Of a DNA stretch of 64,000 nt, positions 8,227-18,197 are shown piece by piece; within the stretch, counting starts at the first letter, position 1; every line of letters begins with the position of its first letter. Source of the DNA: an uncultured Paracoccaceae bacterium (GTDB lineage: Bacteria > Pseudomonadota > Alphaproteobacteria > Rhodobacterales > Rhodobacteraceae). Both the position numbers and the translations under genes were made by a program. The notes under the pieces are model-generated. The model had not been told where the DNA came from. It ran no database searches and saw only the letters and a program-made list of their open reading frames with translations. The stretch spans positions 690,501 through 754,500 of the forward strand of contig CANLNT010000002.1 in the NCBI GenBank assembly GCA_947492825.1. Reading direction: 5' to 3'.

Positions 8227-8863
8227 ATGTTGCCCCTGACCCCCAGCTTTGACTTTGAAACGGCCGCGCATCTGCGCGGCTATACCCGTATCGCCGGGGT
8301 GGATGAGGTCGGGCGTGGCCCCTTGGCAGGGCCGGTGACGGCCGCGGCTGTTGTTTTGGACCCTGACCGTATTCCTGAGGGTTTGAACGACAGCAAGAAG
8401 TTGAGCGCTAAGCGGCGCGATGCCCTTTATGATGCGATCATGGAGAGCGCGGATGTCTGCATTGTCGACGTCAGCGTGGCCGAGATTGACCAGCACAACA
8501 TCCTGCGCGCCAGCCATATCGCGATGGTCCGTGCGCTGGGCGGGTTGCGCACACCGGCCGATTACGCGCTGATCGACGGCAATATGGTGCCGCGCGGTCT
8601 GAACCTGCCGTGCGAGACCGTTGTGAAGGGCGACGCACGATCATTCAGCATCGCGGCGGCCTCAATTGTGGCCAAAGTGTGGCGCGACCGTCTGATGGTG
8701 GATTTGGCGCAACAGCATCCCGGCTATGGCTGGGAGAAAAACGCAGGCTATCCGACGCCTGCGCACAAAGCGGGACTCAAAAGACACGGTGTCAGTCCAC
8801 ATCATCGCCGTTCTTTCGCACCAGTCCACAACATCTTGTGCCAAGAGAAAAATCCAAGTGATT

Positions 8864-8865
<2 letters not shown>
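8227..8865 (+). CDS. rnhB: Ribonuclease HII
   Basis: RNase HII cleaves RNA in RNA-DNA hybrids and removes single ribonucleotides from DNA. The 212-residue protein has the GVDEVGRGPLAGPV motif with the catalytic Asp-Glu pair at 26-27, the ALIDGN motif and the SIAAASIVAKVWRD helix of the family. ATG 8227 gives the usual length; a GTG 30 bases upstream would add a non-conserved tail. It lies just before ccrM, an arrangement I know from other alphaproteobacteria. Confidence 0.95.
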
Positions 8866-10068
<1,203 letters not shown>

Positions 10069-10133
10069 TCGCATACCGCCGGTGCCTGTGGCCCGCTTGT
10101 CCAACGTGACAAGTCCACAAGCACATAACTTCA

Positions 10134-10158
10134 CCCCGCCCTCGTGGCGGGGTTTTTT
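10134..10158 (+). terminator. Rho-independent terminator after ccrM
   Basis: CCCCGCC and GGCGGGG form a seven-base GC stem around the loop CTCGT, followed directly by TTTTTT. It ends the ccrM transcript 66 bp after the stop codon. Confidence 0.9.
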
Positions 10159-10197
10159 CTGTTTCGTGCTATGATGTGCCGAAACAGGGGGCTTCAC

Positions 10198-11262
10198 ATG
10201 GAAACATCGGTTCTTGTCGGCACCACCAAAGGTGCGTTCATCTTGTCGTCGTCAGATCGCCGGAGTTGGGCGGTCAGCGGCCCGTTTTGTGACGGTATGC
10301 CTGTCAATCATGTGATCGGTGACGCGGACACCGGCGACATTTTTGCGGCTGCTGGCGGGGGATGGTTTCCACTTGGTGTGTGGCGCTGTGTTGATGGTGA
10401 CTGGCAGTTTTTCAAGGACACCTTTGAGGAGGCAGCAGAGGGGTTATGGTCGCTGCGGCCAGCGGGTGACGTAATCTATGCAGGCACCAAGCCGGCGGAA
10501 CTTTATCGTAGTTACGACCGAGGTGAGACATGGGAGCGGATGCCCGCCCTGACCGCGCAGGACGGCGCGGCAGAGTGGATGCCGGGCGCTGCAGGTCTGA
10601 CGCTTCACACCATCCTGACCCACCCAACGGACCCGCAGAAAATCTGGGTTGGCATATCGGCGGCCGGGTTTTTCGCATCTGAAGACGGCGGCGCTACGTG
10701 GGAATCGCGTCTGCGGCGCAGCAATGAAGACCGCACCAATCTGCCTGATTTCCACGGCGAGCCCATGGGCACGACCGAGATTTATACCTGTGTCCACAAC
10801 GCCGTCCGCGCACCGGGCGACGGTGATCTGATTTATCAGCAGAACCACCACGGCACGTTCCGCAGCCCCGATGGCGGGCGGAACTGGACTGCAATCACCG
10901 AAGGGCTGCCGTCACTTTTTGGGTTTCCGATCGGGGTGCATCCGCGCGACCCGCAGACAATCTGGACCTTTCCGCTGAATGGCGACAGCATGGGCCGCTA
11001 CCCGCCTGATGCCTCTGCCGCCGTCTGGCGGTCGCGCGACGGCGGGGCCAATTGGGAGGCGTGTCAAAATGGTCTGCCAACGCAGGATTGCTTTTTCACC
11101 GTCCTGCGGCAAGGCATGGCCGTTGATCAAGGGGATCAGGCGGGCGTCTATTTTGGCACCAATTCGGGGTCCATCTTTGCAAGTATCGACGAAGGCGACA
11201 CTTGGTCTGAAATTGCGCGGCATTTGCCCACGGTTTTGTCGGTCGAAGTGATGCAGCGTTGA
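10198..11262 (+). CDS. BNR/sialidase-like beta-propeller protein
   Basis: This is a 354-residue cytoplasmic protein without a signal peptide, starting at ATG 10198. It contains repeated Asp-box/BNR patterns (SYDRGETWE, SEDGGATWE, SPDGGRNWT, SRDGGANWE, SIDEGDTWS), five clear copies spaced roughly 45-85 residues apart. That predicts a sialidase- or Ycf48-like propeller. Family members are annotated as exo-sialidase or YCF48-like protein, but no catalytic sialidase residues can be claimed here. It stands alone between a terminator and the TetR operator. Its role is unknown. Confidence 0.75.
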   Translation: METSVLVGTTKGAFILSSSDRRSWAVSGPFCDGMPVNHVIGDADTGDIFAAAGGGWFPLGVWRCVDGDWQFFKDTFEEAAEGLWSLRPAGDVIYAGTKPAELYRSYDRGETWERMPALTAQDGAAEWMPGAAGLTLHTILTHPTDPQKIWVGISAAGFFASEDGGATWESRLRRSNEDRTNLPDFHGEPMGTTEIYTCVHNAVRAPGDGDLIYQQNHHGTFRSPDGGRNWTAITEGLPSLFGFPIGVHPRDPQTIWTFPLNGDSMGRYPPDASAAVWRSRDGGANWEACQNGLPTQDCFFTVLRQGMAVDQGDQAGVYFGTNSGSIFASIDEGDTWSEIARHLPTVLSVEVMQR

Positions 11263-11273
11263 CAGTTGCATAT

Positions 11274-11291
11274 CTACCTACTAGTAGGTAG
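11274..11291. promoter_or_regulatory. Perfect 18-bp palindrome overlapping the tetR ribosome site
   Basis: CTACCTACTAGTAGGTAG is a perfect inverted repeat ending two bases before the tetR start at 11294. Its right arm also supplies the AGGTAG ribosome binding sequence, so a protein bound here would block initiation. The position indicates autoregulation by the downstream TetR protein. Confidence 0.75.
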
Positions 11292-11293
11292 GC

Positions 11294-11857
11294 ATGGAAA
11301 CGCGCACCACACTTCTAAATCATGCCGAGGACCTGTCCCGCTCTGTCGGGTTCAACGGGTTCAGTTTTGCCGACCTTTCGGCAGGTGCGGGCATCCGCAA
11401 GGCCAGCGTACACTACCATTTCGCCACCAAATCGGACCTCGCCCAGGCGCTGATCGCGCGGTATCGGGGCGATGTGGCCCAAGCGCTTGGCGCGCTGTCA
11501 GGCACAGCGGCGGCCCAGTTGCGCGGATTTCTGGCCGTCTACCGCACCGCATTGGGCAATGGCGAAACGGTCTGTTTGTGCGTCGCGATGAGCGCCAGCC
11601 GCGACAGTTTTGATGCCGCGACCCTGGGCGAACTCAACCGCTTTCAGGCCGATGTCATTGACTGGCTGGCGCAGGTCTTCAAAACCGCAATGACCGACCG
11701 AACCATTGCTGACGTTGCACTCCCATTGGCCGAGGCGCAGGCGGCAATGGCGCTTGTGGAAGGGGCGCAATTGATGGCGCGCGCCGCGTCAGAACCCGCA
11801 CTTTTTGACGCGGCGACCGCCTTGCTTGTCGCGCGCACAGCAAAGGAAACACCATGA
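11294..11857 (+). CDS. TetR/AcrR-family transcriptional regulator
   Basis: This is a 187-residue repressor. The N-terminal helix-turn-helix (about residues 8-50) shows FSFADLSAGAGIRKASVHYHFATKSDL, a standard TetR recognition region. The C-terminal helical domain (60-185) would bind a small ligand; it includes Cys94 and Cys96 (VCLCVAMSA), which could sense electrophiles. It is the first gene of a three-gene operon, with an ATGA overlap into the cupin gene. The palindrome covering its own translation start suggests tight self-control. Confidence 0.9.
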   Translation: METRTTLLNHAEDLSRSVGFNGFSFADLSAGAGIRKASVHYHFATKSDLAQALIARYRGDVAQALGALSGTAAAQLRGFLAVYRTALGNGETVCLCVAMSASRDSFDAATLGELNRFQADVIDWLAQVFKTAMTDRTIADVALPLAEAQAAMALVEGAQLMARAASEPALFDAATALLVARTAKETP

Positions 11858-12543
11858 AATTAAACGCAGACTTCGCACAGCGTGTTGTGGTCCGGCCCGA
11901 GGATTACGATTGGGTCGCGTCGCCCGCAGCCGGGGTGGAACGTATGATGTTGGACCGGATCGGGGATGAAGTCGCCCGCGCCACAACGATTGTGCGCTTT
12001 GCGCCCAACACCAGCTTTGACGCGCATACCCATGGTGGCGGTGAAGAGTTTCTGGTGCTGGACGGCGTGTTCAGTGATGAACATCGCGACTATCCGGCGG
12101 GCACCTATGTCCGCAACCCCATCGGCACGCATCACACGCCGCACATTGGGCCGACCGGGGCCACGATCCTTGTCAAACTGCATCAGTTTGATGCGGATGA
12201 CACTGCGCAATTCCATATCGACACCCGCACGGCCACTTTTCGCCCCGGCGTGGCCGAGGGGTTAAGCGTGCTGCCGCTGCACGCGGCGCCCTCTGAAAAC
12301 GTGGCGCTTGTGCGCTGGGCGCCGGGAACCAAATTTGCCGCGCATCAGCATTGGGGCGGGGAAGAGATCTTCGTCATTGAAGGCACGTTCCAGGACGAGC
12401 ATGGCGATTATCCCGCAGGTTCGTGGATCCGCAGCCCGCATCTGTCGCAACATCACCCGTGGTCGGATGACGGGTGTCTGATCTACGTCAAAGCCGGGCA
12501 TCTGCCGCAGACAACGCCGGTGGCCGCTTCAATCCCGGCGTGA
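11854..12543 (+). CDS. Double-cupin protein, ChrR-like
   Basis: This is a 229-residue cytoplasmic protein made of two cupin domains. The first has HTHGGGEEFLVLDG with a later His pair (THHTPH), the second HQHWGGEEIFVIEG with SQHHPW. Both sets could hold a metal such as zinc or iron. The arrangement resembles the cupin half of ChrR anti-sigma factors, but the zinc anti-sigma N-terminal domain is absent, so it is unlikely to bind a sigma factor itself. It overlaps tetR by four bases and precedes the CurA-type reductase by 37 bp. The substrate is unknown. Confidence 0.8.
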   Translation: MKLNADFAQRVVVRPEDYDWVASPAAGVERMMLDRIGDEVARATTIVRFAPNTSFDAHTHGGGEEFLVLDGVFSDEHRDYPAGTYVRNPIGTHHTPHIGPTGATILVKLHQFDADDTAQFHIDTRTATFRPGVAEGLSVLPLHAAPSENVALVRWAPGTKFAAHQHWGGEEIFVIEGTFQDEHGDYPAGSWIRSPHLSQHHPWSDDGCLIYVKAGHLPQTTPVAASIPA

Positions 12544-12580
12544 AACCGCTAAGGTCACGGTGAACCATTTGGGGGACACC

Positions 12581-13609
12581 ATGACCAATGCCCGTGCCAT
12601 CACCCTTGCCAGTCGCCCACAGGGGCAGCCTGTGTCAGAGAATTTTCAACTGACCGATCTGTCGTTGCCCGATCCGGCAGAGGGGCAGTTTCTGGTGCGC
12701 AACATCTGGCTGTCGCTTGATCCCTATATGCGCGGGCGTATGGACGACGCGAAATCCTATGCTGATCCGGTCGCCATTGGCGGCGTGATGGAAGGCGGCG
12801 CCGTGGGCGAGGTGGTGGCTAGCGCGCATCCTGATTTCCCGATCGGCACCATCGTCACCGGGCAGTTCGGCTGGGCCACACATGCGCTAAGCGATGGGGT
12901 GGGCATTCGCCGTGTGGACCCGGCCCTTGCCCCGATTTCAACGGCGCTGGGTGTGCTGGGGATGCCGGGGATCACGGCCTATGTGGGGCTGACCGATATT
13001 CTGGCCGCACAACCGGGCGAAACAGTCGTCGTCTCTGCGGCCACGGGTGCGGTGGGGTCGCTGGCCGCGCAATTGGCAAAAGCGCGGGGCTGCCGGGTGA
13101 TTGGTGTGGCAGGCGGGGCTGAAAAATGTGCCTATGCGGTCGACGAACTTGGCCTTGATGCCTGCCTTGACCACCGTGCGCATGACGTGAAATCGCTGGC
13201 AGCGGCGCTGAAAGAGGCAGCGCCTAAGGGTGTTGATTGCTACTTTGAAAACGTGGGCGGCAAGACCACAGAGGCGGTGCTGACACGGATGAACACGCAG
13301 GGGCGGATCGCACTTTGTGGCATGATCGCGTGGTATTCCGGGAAGGGCATCGCAGACGCCGCCCCTTTGCCGATGGTCTGGCGCAATATCCTGACCCGCC
13401 GATTGCGCGTGCAGGGATTTATCATCTTTGATCACTTCGACCGCTACCCCGCGTTCCTGAAAGAGGTGGCGCCGATGGTGGCTGACGGGCGCATCCGGTT
13501 CCGCGAAACCGTGGCTGAGGGGCTGGAAAACGCGCCGGATGCCTTCCTATCGCTGTTGAACGGTGGCAATTTCGGCAAGCAACTGGTGCGGGTGGGGCCC
13601 GACCCCTGA
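12581..13609 (+). CDS. NADP-dependent oxidoreductase, MDR superfamily (CurA/2-alkenal reductase type)
   Basis: This is a 342-residue zinc-independent medium-chain reductase. ATG 12581 follows GGGGGA. The N-terminal RNIWLSLDPYMRGRM sequence, the nucleotide motif SAATGAVGSLAAQLAK (about 155-170) and the C-terminal GKQLVRV ending are typical of CurA and leukotriene-B4/2-alkenal reductases. These reduce the C=C bond of unsaturated carbonyls with NADPH. Sharing an operon with a Cys-containing TetR regulator and a cupin points to detoxification of reactive electrophiles; the natural substrate is not shown. Confidence 0.88.
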   Translation: MTNARAITLASRPQGQPVSENFQLTDLSLPDPAEGQFLVRNIWLSLDPYMRGRMDDAKSYADPVAIGGVMEGGAVGEVVASAHPDFPIGTIVTGQFGWATHALSDGVGIRRVDPALAPISTALGVLGMPGITAYVGLTDILAAQPGETVVVSAATGAVGSLAAQLAKARGCRVIGVAGGAEKCAYAVDELGLDACLDHRAHDVKSLAAALKEAAPKGVDCYFENVGGKTTEAVLTRMNTQGRIALCGMIAWYSGKGIADAAPLPMVWRNILTRRLRVQGFIIFDHFDRYPAFLKEVAPMVADGRIRFRETVAEGLENAPDAFLSLLNGGNFGKQLVRVGPDP

Positions 13610-13619
13610 TGGCCTGCTG

Positions 13620-14684
13620 ATGGACGATCCGGTGCGCCAACTGACCGAAGTGGAGGCAGGGTTGCACGCCCTGACAACCCGGTTGGCCGCCGCGATTGCA
13701 GCACCGGATCATCCAGGCCGCGCTGATGACATCACCGCACTTTGGTCACAGATCGCAGCGCAGGCATGGCCCTATGCCGAATTGGTCCGCGCCATCCGCC
13801 CCGGTGCGGATGACTACGCGCTGACCGATGCAGCGATGGCTGAACGGCGGCGCGGCTTTCAGCGGCTTGGGCCGATCCGCGCCAAGCAATGGGACCGGAT
13901 CGGCGCGCTAGTTGCGCGGCAGGTTCAGCCGTTTCACGCGCCGCTGATCACTGAGACGAACAATCGCCGGCGCGGGCGCGAGGACGGCTATTTGCACAAC
14001 ATGATGCGCGCGCTCTTCACGCTTGCCAATCCGCTGGCAGAGGACCATGACCGGGTGCCAGACTTGAACCATCGCGATATCGGGCTGACGGGCGACTACT
14101 TTGTCAATCTGATGTCCGCGATTTACCGGATCACGCGCGCCCAAGGCCTGCCGCGCCCTGCACGGTTCATTGATGTGGGCTGCGGAGGCGGGACAAAGGT
14201 CTTTGTTGCCTCATCGTTTTTTGAGGTCTGCGACGGGCTGGAGTATGATGCAGGCTACGTGACCCATGCGCGGGACTGGCTGGGTCGGGTCGGCGCACCG
14301 GGCTGTCGGATCATGCAGGGTGACGCGCTGAAATTCACTGATTTCGCCAGCTATGACGTGATCTACATGTACCGCCCGATCAAGGATCGTGCGCTGCAGG
14401 TTCAGCTGGAAGGGCAGATCCTGGATCAGGCCCGCCCCGGCACGATTATTGCCGCACCTTTGAATTACTCGCTGGGCCAACGGCCTGAAGATCAGGCCAC
14501 GACGCTGCTCGACACCATCTATCTGGCACACAGCACCCCGGCAGCGGCGGCGGCCCTGCATGATGCCGCCACGGCAATAGGGCCGGATCCGGGCCTTGAT
14601 GACCCGCACGAGGCAGCAGAGATGGGGTTCTGGCAGCCGATCCTGTCCGCGTCTCGCGCGCGCGGTTTTGAACCCGCGCCCTAG
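13620..14684 (+). CDS. Class I SAM-dependent methyltransferase-like protein
   Basis: This is a 354-residue protein starting at ATG 13620, without a strong ribosome site and 11 bp after the reductase gene. A helical N-terminal region of about 180 residues is followed by a methyltransferase core: ARFIDVGCGGGTKVFVAS carries the AdoMet-binding glycine loop, GLEYDAG gives the acidic residue after strand 2, and MQGDALKF the acidic turn. The YDVIYMYRPI segment lies at the motif IV position. The substrate is unknown. It ends overlapping alkB by four bases, tail to tail. Confidence 0.75.
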   Translation: MDDPVRQLTEVEAGLHALTTRLAAAIAAPDHPGRADDITALWSQIAAQAWPYAELVRAIRPGADDYALTDAAMAERRRGFQRLGPIRAKQWDRIGALVARQVQPFHAPLITETNNRRRGREDGYLHNMMRALFTLANPLAEDHDRVPDLNHRDIGLTGDYFVNLMSAIYRITRAQGLPRPARFIDVGCGGGTKVFVASSFFEVCDGLEYDAGYVTHARDWLGRVGAPGCRIMQGDALKFTDFASYDVIYMYRPIKDRALQVQLEGQILDQARPGTIIAAPLNYSLGQRPEDQATTLLDTIYLAHSTPAAAAALHDAATAIGPDPGLDDPHEAAEMGFWQPILSASRARGFEPAP

Positions 14685-15823
14685 CGGGGCAGCGGATTCG
14701 TAGCGTCTTTGTAGGGCGTCCAGTCGGTGATGTCGGGGTAATACTGCGCCCGCCAGTTCTGCACTTTTGGGTTCATGATCTTGCGCCACAGACGCGGCGA
14801 CAGGGCCGCAAGGGTCATCACGGGATAGCCATAGGGCAATTGCGGTGCGTCTTGCTGGGTGTAGTTCTGCAAAAGCGGAAACCGCCGATCGGGTTTGTAG
14901 TGGTGATCGGAGTGCCGCTGCAAATTGATCAGCAGCCAGTTTGACGCGCGCTGCGCGGAATTCCACGAATGCCGGGGCAGGACATGTTCATACTTGCCGT
15001 CGCCCAGATGTTTGCGGGTCAGGCCGTAGTGTTCGATGTAATTCGTCAACTCAAGCTGGAAAAAGGCCCAGACGGCTTGCGTGCCAAAAAGGAACAGCCC
15101 CCAAAGCCCGCCAATCCAGATGGCTGCAATCAGGAAAATTGCCTGCAAGCCCCAATAGCGCCAGAACGGATTGCTAAGATGCGTCCACGGCAGGTTTTTG
15201 CGCGCCAGCATCGCCTTTTCAGCATTAAAGGCCGAGACATAGCACGCGCGCAGGACGCGGGGAAAAAACCGCCAGAATCCTTCACCATAGCGCGCCGTGA
15301 CGGGATCACGCGGGGTGCCGACATAGCGGTGGTGCACCAGCAGATGCTCGGACCGGAAATGGGAATACAGCACGGCAGCAAGCAAGATGTCGGCCATCCA
15401 GCGTTCCAGCTTTGGCTTTTGGTGCATCAATTCATGGCTGAAATTGATCCCCACCGTGCCAGAGATCACACCGGCCCCGGCAAAAAGCGCCCATTCCTCC
15501 CATGCGGCAAGGTGGTCGGTCTGGGTGACATAGATCAGCAGACCAAAGATCGTCACAAGCTGGAGCGGCGCCCAGATAATCGTGATCGCCTTGTACCAGA
15601 ACAAGGCCGCGTCATCTGTGTCAGGGTCGGCGTTGTCGGTGTTCAACCCGATGATCAGATCGAGGATCGAAAACAGATACCACGTCGCCAGCGGCAACAG
15701 CAGCAAGGCCCAGCCGCCATAAATGGCTGCAATCCATGCCAGCGGGATCAGCCCAAGCGCCAGCCAAAAGGGCAGGACTGCAGGCAGGCGGCGCGCGTCA
15801 GGTGTGTCGGCGGTGGCGGTCAT
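14681..15823 (-). CDS. alkB: Alkane 1-monooxygenase
   Basis: AlkB is an inner-membrane diiron enzyme that hydroxylates the terminal carbon of medium-chain alkanes. The 380-residue protein starts at ATG 15823 (AGAGG five bases upstream). It has several membrane segments and the three histidine motifs of the family: HELMH, EHLLVHHRYVG and LQRHSDHH, plus the NYIEHYGL signature. No rubredoxin or rubredoxin reductase gene is adjacent, so electrons must come from elsewhere in the genome. The neighbour mutY is functionally unrelated. Confidence 0.93.
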   Translation of the reverse strand: MTATADTPDARRLPAVLPFWLALGLIPLAWIAAIYGGWALLLLPLATWYLFSILDLIIGLNTDNADPDTDDAALFWYKAITIIWAPLQLVTIFGLLIYVTQTDHLAAWEEWALFAGAGVISGTVGINFSHELMHQKPKLERWMADILLAAVLYSHFRSEHLLVHHRYVGTPRDPVTARYGEGFWRFFPRVLRACYVSAFNAEKAMLARKNLPWTHLSNPFWRYWGLQAIFLIAAIWIGGLWGLFLFGTQAVWAFFQLELTNYIEHYGLTRKHLGDGKYEHVLPRHSWNSAQRASNWLLINLQRHSDHHYKPDRRFPLLQNYTQQDAPQLPYGYPVMTLAALSPRLWRKIMNPKVQNWRAQYYPDITDWTPYKDATNPLPR

Positions 15824-15873
15824 GTCAGCCTCTTTCATGCTCGCGCTGATGTTAGCGGCCCGCGCGCGCACGC

Positions 15874-16926
15874 TCAATCGTGGCGTAGCGTCGCTGCGGC
15901 CAAATCGAACACCTTGCGCATCACTGTTGGCAATGATGTGGGCGAAAACTGTGTATTGTCGATGAATACGCCCCGATGGGGTGTGGCGAGGTCATCAACC
16001 GTTGCAATCATGATCCGCAATTCCAGATGGAAATGGGTGAAGGTGTGGCGGGCAGTTGCGCCCAGTTCCTGCCAAGGCGCATCCAGCGGGGGGTGCGGTG
16101 TCGGCGCATCCGACCAATCGGACCCCGGCCAGCCCAGCATCCCGCCCAGCAGCCCTTTTTCGGGCCGTGTTTCGAGCAACCACGCGCCGTCCCGGCGACG
16201 CGCAACATAGGCGATCCCATAGCGGGTTGGCGTCTTTTTCTTCGGCGTTTTCTTGGGCAGTTCTGCCGCCACGCCTGCGATCCGCGCCGCACAGTCTGCG
16301 CGCCACCGGCAAATGCCGCAGGCGGGGTTTTTGGGGGTGCAGATCGTGGCCCCAAGGTCCATCACCGCCTGCGCGTAATCACCGGCGCGGGTTTTGGGGG
16401 TCACGGCCTCTGCCAGGGTCATCAGATGCGGCTTCGACCCCGGTAATGGGTCATGCACATTGTGCAGCCGCGCCATCACCCGTTCCACATTGCCATCCAG
16501 CACCGTTTCGGGCTGGTCAAAGGCGATCGCGGCCACCGCACTGGCGGTGTAGGGGCCGATGCCGGGCAGGGTCAGCAGTGTGACCCGGTCCTGTGGAAAG
16601 ACGCCGCCGTGGTCCGTCACCACCGCCCTTGCGCACTTGAGCAGGTTCCGTGCCCGTGCGTAGTAGCCAAGACCCGCCCATGCGGCCATGACATCGGCAT
16701 CTTCCGCAGCGGCAAGGTCCTGGACCGTGGGCCACGTGGTCATGAACTTGCGCCAATAGTCGCGCACCGCGGCGACGGTGGTTTGCTGCAACATGATCTC
16801 TGACAGCCAGACGCCATAGGGATCAGGCCGGGCACCTGCCTTGCGTGCAGTCGGACCGACGCGCCAAGGCATGACGCGGGCATGCACATCATACCATTCC
16901 AGCAATTCACCTGCCCGGTCACGCAC
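15874..16926 (-). CDS. mutY: A/G-specific adenine glycosylase
   Basis: MutY removes adenine mispaired with 8-oxoguanine. The 350-residue protein has the helix-hairpin-helix LPGIGPYTASAV followed by the catalytic Asp region (ETVLDGNVERV) and the glycosylase Glu in LSEIMLQQT. Four cysteines in the C-x6-C-x2-C-x5-C spacing (CTPKNPACGICRWRADC) hold the iron-sulphur cluster. A C-terminal Nudix-like domain follows (GIAYVARRRDGAWLL onward) for 8-oxoG recognition. The start is GTG 16926. It diverges from the DciA-like gene across 64 bp. Confidence 0.95.
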   Translation of the reverse strand: MRDRAGELLEWYDVHARVMPWRVGPTARKAGARPDPYGVWLSEIMLQQTTVAAVRDYWRKFMTTWPTVQDLAAAEDADVMAAWAGLGYYARARNLLKCARAVVTDHGGVFPQDRVTLLTLPGIGPYTASAVAAIAFDQPETVLDGNVERVMARLHNVHDPLPGSKPHLMTLAEAVTPKTRAGDYAQAVMDLGATICTPKNPACGICRWRADCAARIAGVAAELPKKTPKKKTPTRYGIAYVARRRDGAWLLETRPEKGLLGGMLGWPGSDWSDAPTPHPPLDAPWQELGATARHTFTHFHLELRIMIATVDDLATPHRGVFIDNTQFSPTSLPTVMRKVFDLAAATLRHD

Positions 16927-16990
16927 AAGTTATCCCCTGTTTCTTTCGCGCCAGTGTCTTGGCGCGTGTTTCGACATAGATTAGACCGGA

Positions 16991-17506
16991 ATGATGAAAC
17001 AGCCAGCTTCATATCCCAAACGGGGCCGGGGCTTTGCCCGTGCCGCCACGCTGGTCCAGTCCCGCGTACGCCATGCCAGCGAAGAACGTGGCTTTGCCCA
17101 GACCCGACTGCTGACCCATTGGGCCGAGATCGTGGGCCAACAAGTGGCCGACATGGCTCGCCCGGTGAACGTGTCCTATGGCAAGGGCGGCATGGGTGCG
17201 ACGCTGACGCTGCTGACCACCGGGTCGATGGCGCCGATGCTAGAGATGCAAAAGGAACAGATCCGCGACAAGGTGAACGCCTGCTATGGCTACCGCGCCA
17301 TTTCCCGGTTGCGGATCACTCAGACCGCACCCACCGGCTTTGCCGATGGCCGCGTCGCGTTTCAGCACAAACCCGCAGCGCCCGCCGCACCAGACCCAGC
17401 CATCCGGGCCGAGGCGGCGAAAGTATCAAGGGACATCGCCAGCGATGATCTGCGCTCTGCGCTTGAGGCGCTGGCGACAAATGTTCTATCCAAACGCAAA
17501 ACGTAA
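16991..17506 (+). CDS. DUF721 family protein (DciA-like)
   Basis: This is a 171-residue cytoplasmic protein of the DUF721 family. The conserved core is seen in THWAEIVGQQVADMARPVNV and the Leu-rich LTLLTTGSMAPMLEMQKEQI segment that precedes YGYRAISRLRI. DUF721 proteins related to DciA help load the DnaB replicative helicase in many bacteria; whether this alphaproteobacterial member does so is inference. The C-terminal 50 residues are Ala/Pro-rich and less ordered. It leads into a DsbA-like gene 16 bp downstream. Confidence 0.82.
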   Translation: MMKQPASYPKRGRGFARAATLVQSRVRHASEERGFAQTRLLTHWAEIVGQQVADMARPVNVSYGKGGMGATLTLLTTGSMAPMLEMQKEQIRDKVNACYGYRAISRLRITQTAPTGFADGRVAFQHKPAAPAAPDPAIRAEAAKVSRDIASDDLRSALEALATNVLSKRKT

Positions 17507-17522
17507 ACCTTAGAGGTATTTC

Positions 17523-18197
17523 ATGGATCGCAGACTTTTCATTGGCGGCGGTGCCGTCGCAGTGGGCCTTGGTGCCGCTTGGGTCGTTCAGAATGGCCGG
17601 GGCGCGGGTCAGCCGTCTGAACTGCTGGTGGGCATGGCAAACGCGCAAGAGGCGTCAGCGGATACATCCATGATCACCGACATGGTGCTGGGCGATGAAA
17701 ACGCAGCAGTCGAAGTCATCGAATACGCCAGCTACACCTGCCCACATTGCGCGAGTTTCCACGCAGGGGCCTTTAAGCAGCTGAAGACCGACTATATCGA
17801 CACCGGCAAGGTCAAGTTCGTCTACCGCGAGGTCTATTTCGATCGTTTCGGCCTGTGGGCCTCGATGATCGCGCGTTGTGGAGGGGATACCAACCGGTTC
17901 TTCGGTATCTCGGACATGATCTATGAAAAGCAGCGCGAATGGACCGCCAGCGGCGACCCTGCGCAGATCGTTGAAGAGCTGAAGAAAATTGGCAAGATTG
18001 CCGGTCTTGATGATGCAACACTTGATGCCTGTATGCAGGACGCTGACATGGCGCAAAGCCTTGTGACCTGGTTCCAGGAAAACCAAGAGCGTGACGGGAT
18101 CAATTCCACCCCGTCTTTCGTGATCGACGGCACCAAATACTCCAACATGTCCTATGCTGATTTCTCGGCACTGCTGGACGACAAGATCGCAGGCTGA
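17523..18197 (+). CDS. DsbA family thiol:disulfide oxidoreductase
   Basis: This is a 224-residue exported protein. The N-terminus (MDRRLFIGGGAVAVGLGAAW) has paired arginines and a hydrophobic core, so export by a Sec signal or anchor is likely. The thioredoxin-fold active site is CPHC (ASYTCPHCASFH, about residues 74-77), and a cis-Pro region NSTPSFVIDG lies near residue 195. It most resembles single-domain DsbA/BdbD-like proteins that introduce disulphides in the periplasm. The stop codon shares its A with the start of the CoA-transferase gene. Confidence 0.88.
   Translation: MDRRLFIGGGAVAVGLGAAWVVQNGRGAGQPSELLVGMANAQEASADTSMITDMVLGDENAAVEVIEYASYTCPHCASFHAGAFKQLKTDYIDTGKVKFVYREVYFDRFGLWASMIARCGGDTNRFFGISDMIYEKQREWTASGDPAQIVEELKKIGKIAGLDDATLDACMQDADMAQSLVTWFQENQERDGINSTPSFVIDGTKYSNMSYADFSALLDDKIAG

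Noticed and set aside
14969-16210. Long open frame on the plus strand across alkB and mutY
   Set aside because: It is antisense to two strongly supported genes and its translation has the Arg/Gln/His-rich composition of a shadow frame.
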